Assembly (NCBI GenBank): GCA_020284085.1
Contig: JACEVL010000098.1
Location: forward strand, 1,059,967 to 1,123,966
Direction of reading: 5' to 3'
Length of the DNA: 64,000 nucleotides
Origin: Aporrectodea caliginosa
Taxonomy: Eukaryota > Annelida > Clitellata > Crassiclitellata > Lumbricidae
The translations under genes were made by a program, and so were the position numbers. This document shows, in pieces, positions 63,682 through 64,000 of this stretch (the stretch's first letter is position 1; every line of letters starts with the position of its first letter). The notes beneath the pieces are model-generated. The model saw nothing but the letters and a program-made list of their open reading frames with translations. It did no database searches and had not been told where the DNA came from.

Positions 63682-63689
63682 ACCCAAAC

Positions 63690-63815
63690 ACGGTGACCCA
63701 AAATGCTTGTCGTTGCCGTAGTCTTCTGCCGACAAGAAGTGGCACTAAGGGTGTCTAATTAGGGTCATTTATATATTGGTCCTGCGGGTATCTCATTATT
63801 ATTGTCATATTGTAT
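63690..63815 (+). repeat. S module remainder with T-like end
   Basis: TTGTCGTTGCCGTAGTCTTC, then GGGTGTCTAATTAGGGTCAT and ATATTGG. The last part is a short inverted box 1 relative. Confidence 0.4.
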
Positions 63816-63816
63816 T

Positions 63817-64000
63817 GTATTGTATTTGAACACTTGTCATAGCGCCCCTACCAGATTGCCTATTCAGAGGCGCTCCCGACTACTGCGTGGACGCTGAATC
63901 GGAGTTTCACGCCGAAGCGCATGAGCAATTGCGAGTGAAGGACTTGCCCAGGGTCCCTACGCGGCGGGTTGAGGAATATTCGAACCCGCAACCCTCCAGC
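63817..64000 (-). mobile_element. SINE-B copy, cut by window end
   Basis: ATTGTATTGTATTTGAACAC tail side, CATAGCGCCCCTACCAG, CAGAGGCGCTCCCGAC, GGAGTTTCACGCCGAAGCGC, GACTTGCCCAGGGTCCC and box B reversed (ATTCGAACCCGCAACCC). The tRNA-like 5' end lies beyond the window. Confidence 0.9.

Overview
The window looks like repeat-rich intergenic DNA of a metazoan, most likely a marine lophotrochozoan such as a mollusc. That guess rests on AT-rich DNA, CR1/L2/RTE-like LINEs, several tRNA-derived SINEs, hAT and TTAA-type DNA transposons and very abundant dispersed repeats. The species is not proven by the sequence. I recognise no host protein-coding gene, no rRNA and no functional tRNA. Every convincing coding stretch belongs to a transposable element.

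Layout. 53-4103 is a C-rich pentanucleotide satellite (CCATA/CCCTA) with an irregular higher-order period of about 240-250 bp. It abuts a dispersed repeat block (4104-5420). From about 5.8 kb to the right end the sequence is a mosaic of a small set of long, diverged repeat modules, here named P, Q, R, T, U, V, W, X, N, S, Y and Z. Most modules carry one or both of two conserved boxes: box 1 (ACACCTTTAAA, then about 15-25 bp later GACG[C/T]TATAT) and box 2 (GTCAACGGCC, a short gap, ATAAGA, then GTCGTTAAAC). Between about 19.8 and 28.9 kb the modules recur in nearly the same order (T-U-P-Q-R), so this part is a decayed long-unit tandem array.

Mobile elements are nested in the mosaic, and the host modules supply the uninterrupted sequence. 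They include a Mutator-like foldback MITE (8908-9390); a 5'-truncated RTE-like LINE with a target duplication (10547-11176); a 1245-bp TTAA-flanked foldback element built from 152-bp units (21709-22953); an 889-bp TIR element whose empty site is also in the window (33414-34302); a hAT derivative that keeps only its BED zinc-finger exon (40337-41620); a nearly intact CR1-like LINE with ORF1 and ORF2 (about 51641-55883); and a 1702-bp GC-ended hAT element (61980-63681). tRNA-SINEs fall into at least two clear families, A and B, and possibly two more, C and D.

The elements appear to depend on each other. SINE-A has the same 3' end as a LINE at 56728-57405. SINE-B shares with L2-like LINE ends a 3' stem-loop of the form AGCGCC...GGCGCT-ATA. 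Both fit SINE mobilisation by partner LINEs. Module borders are approximate because they were read by eye.
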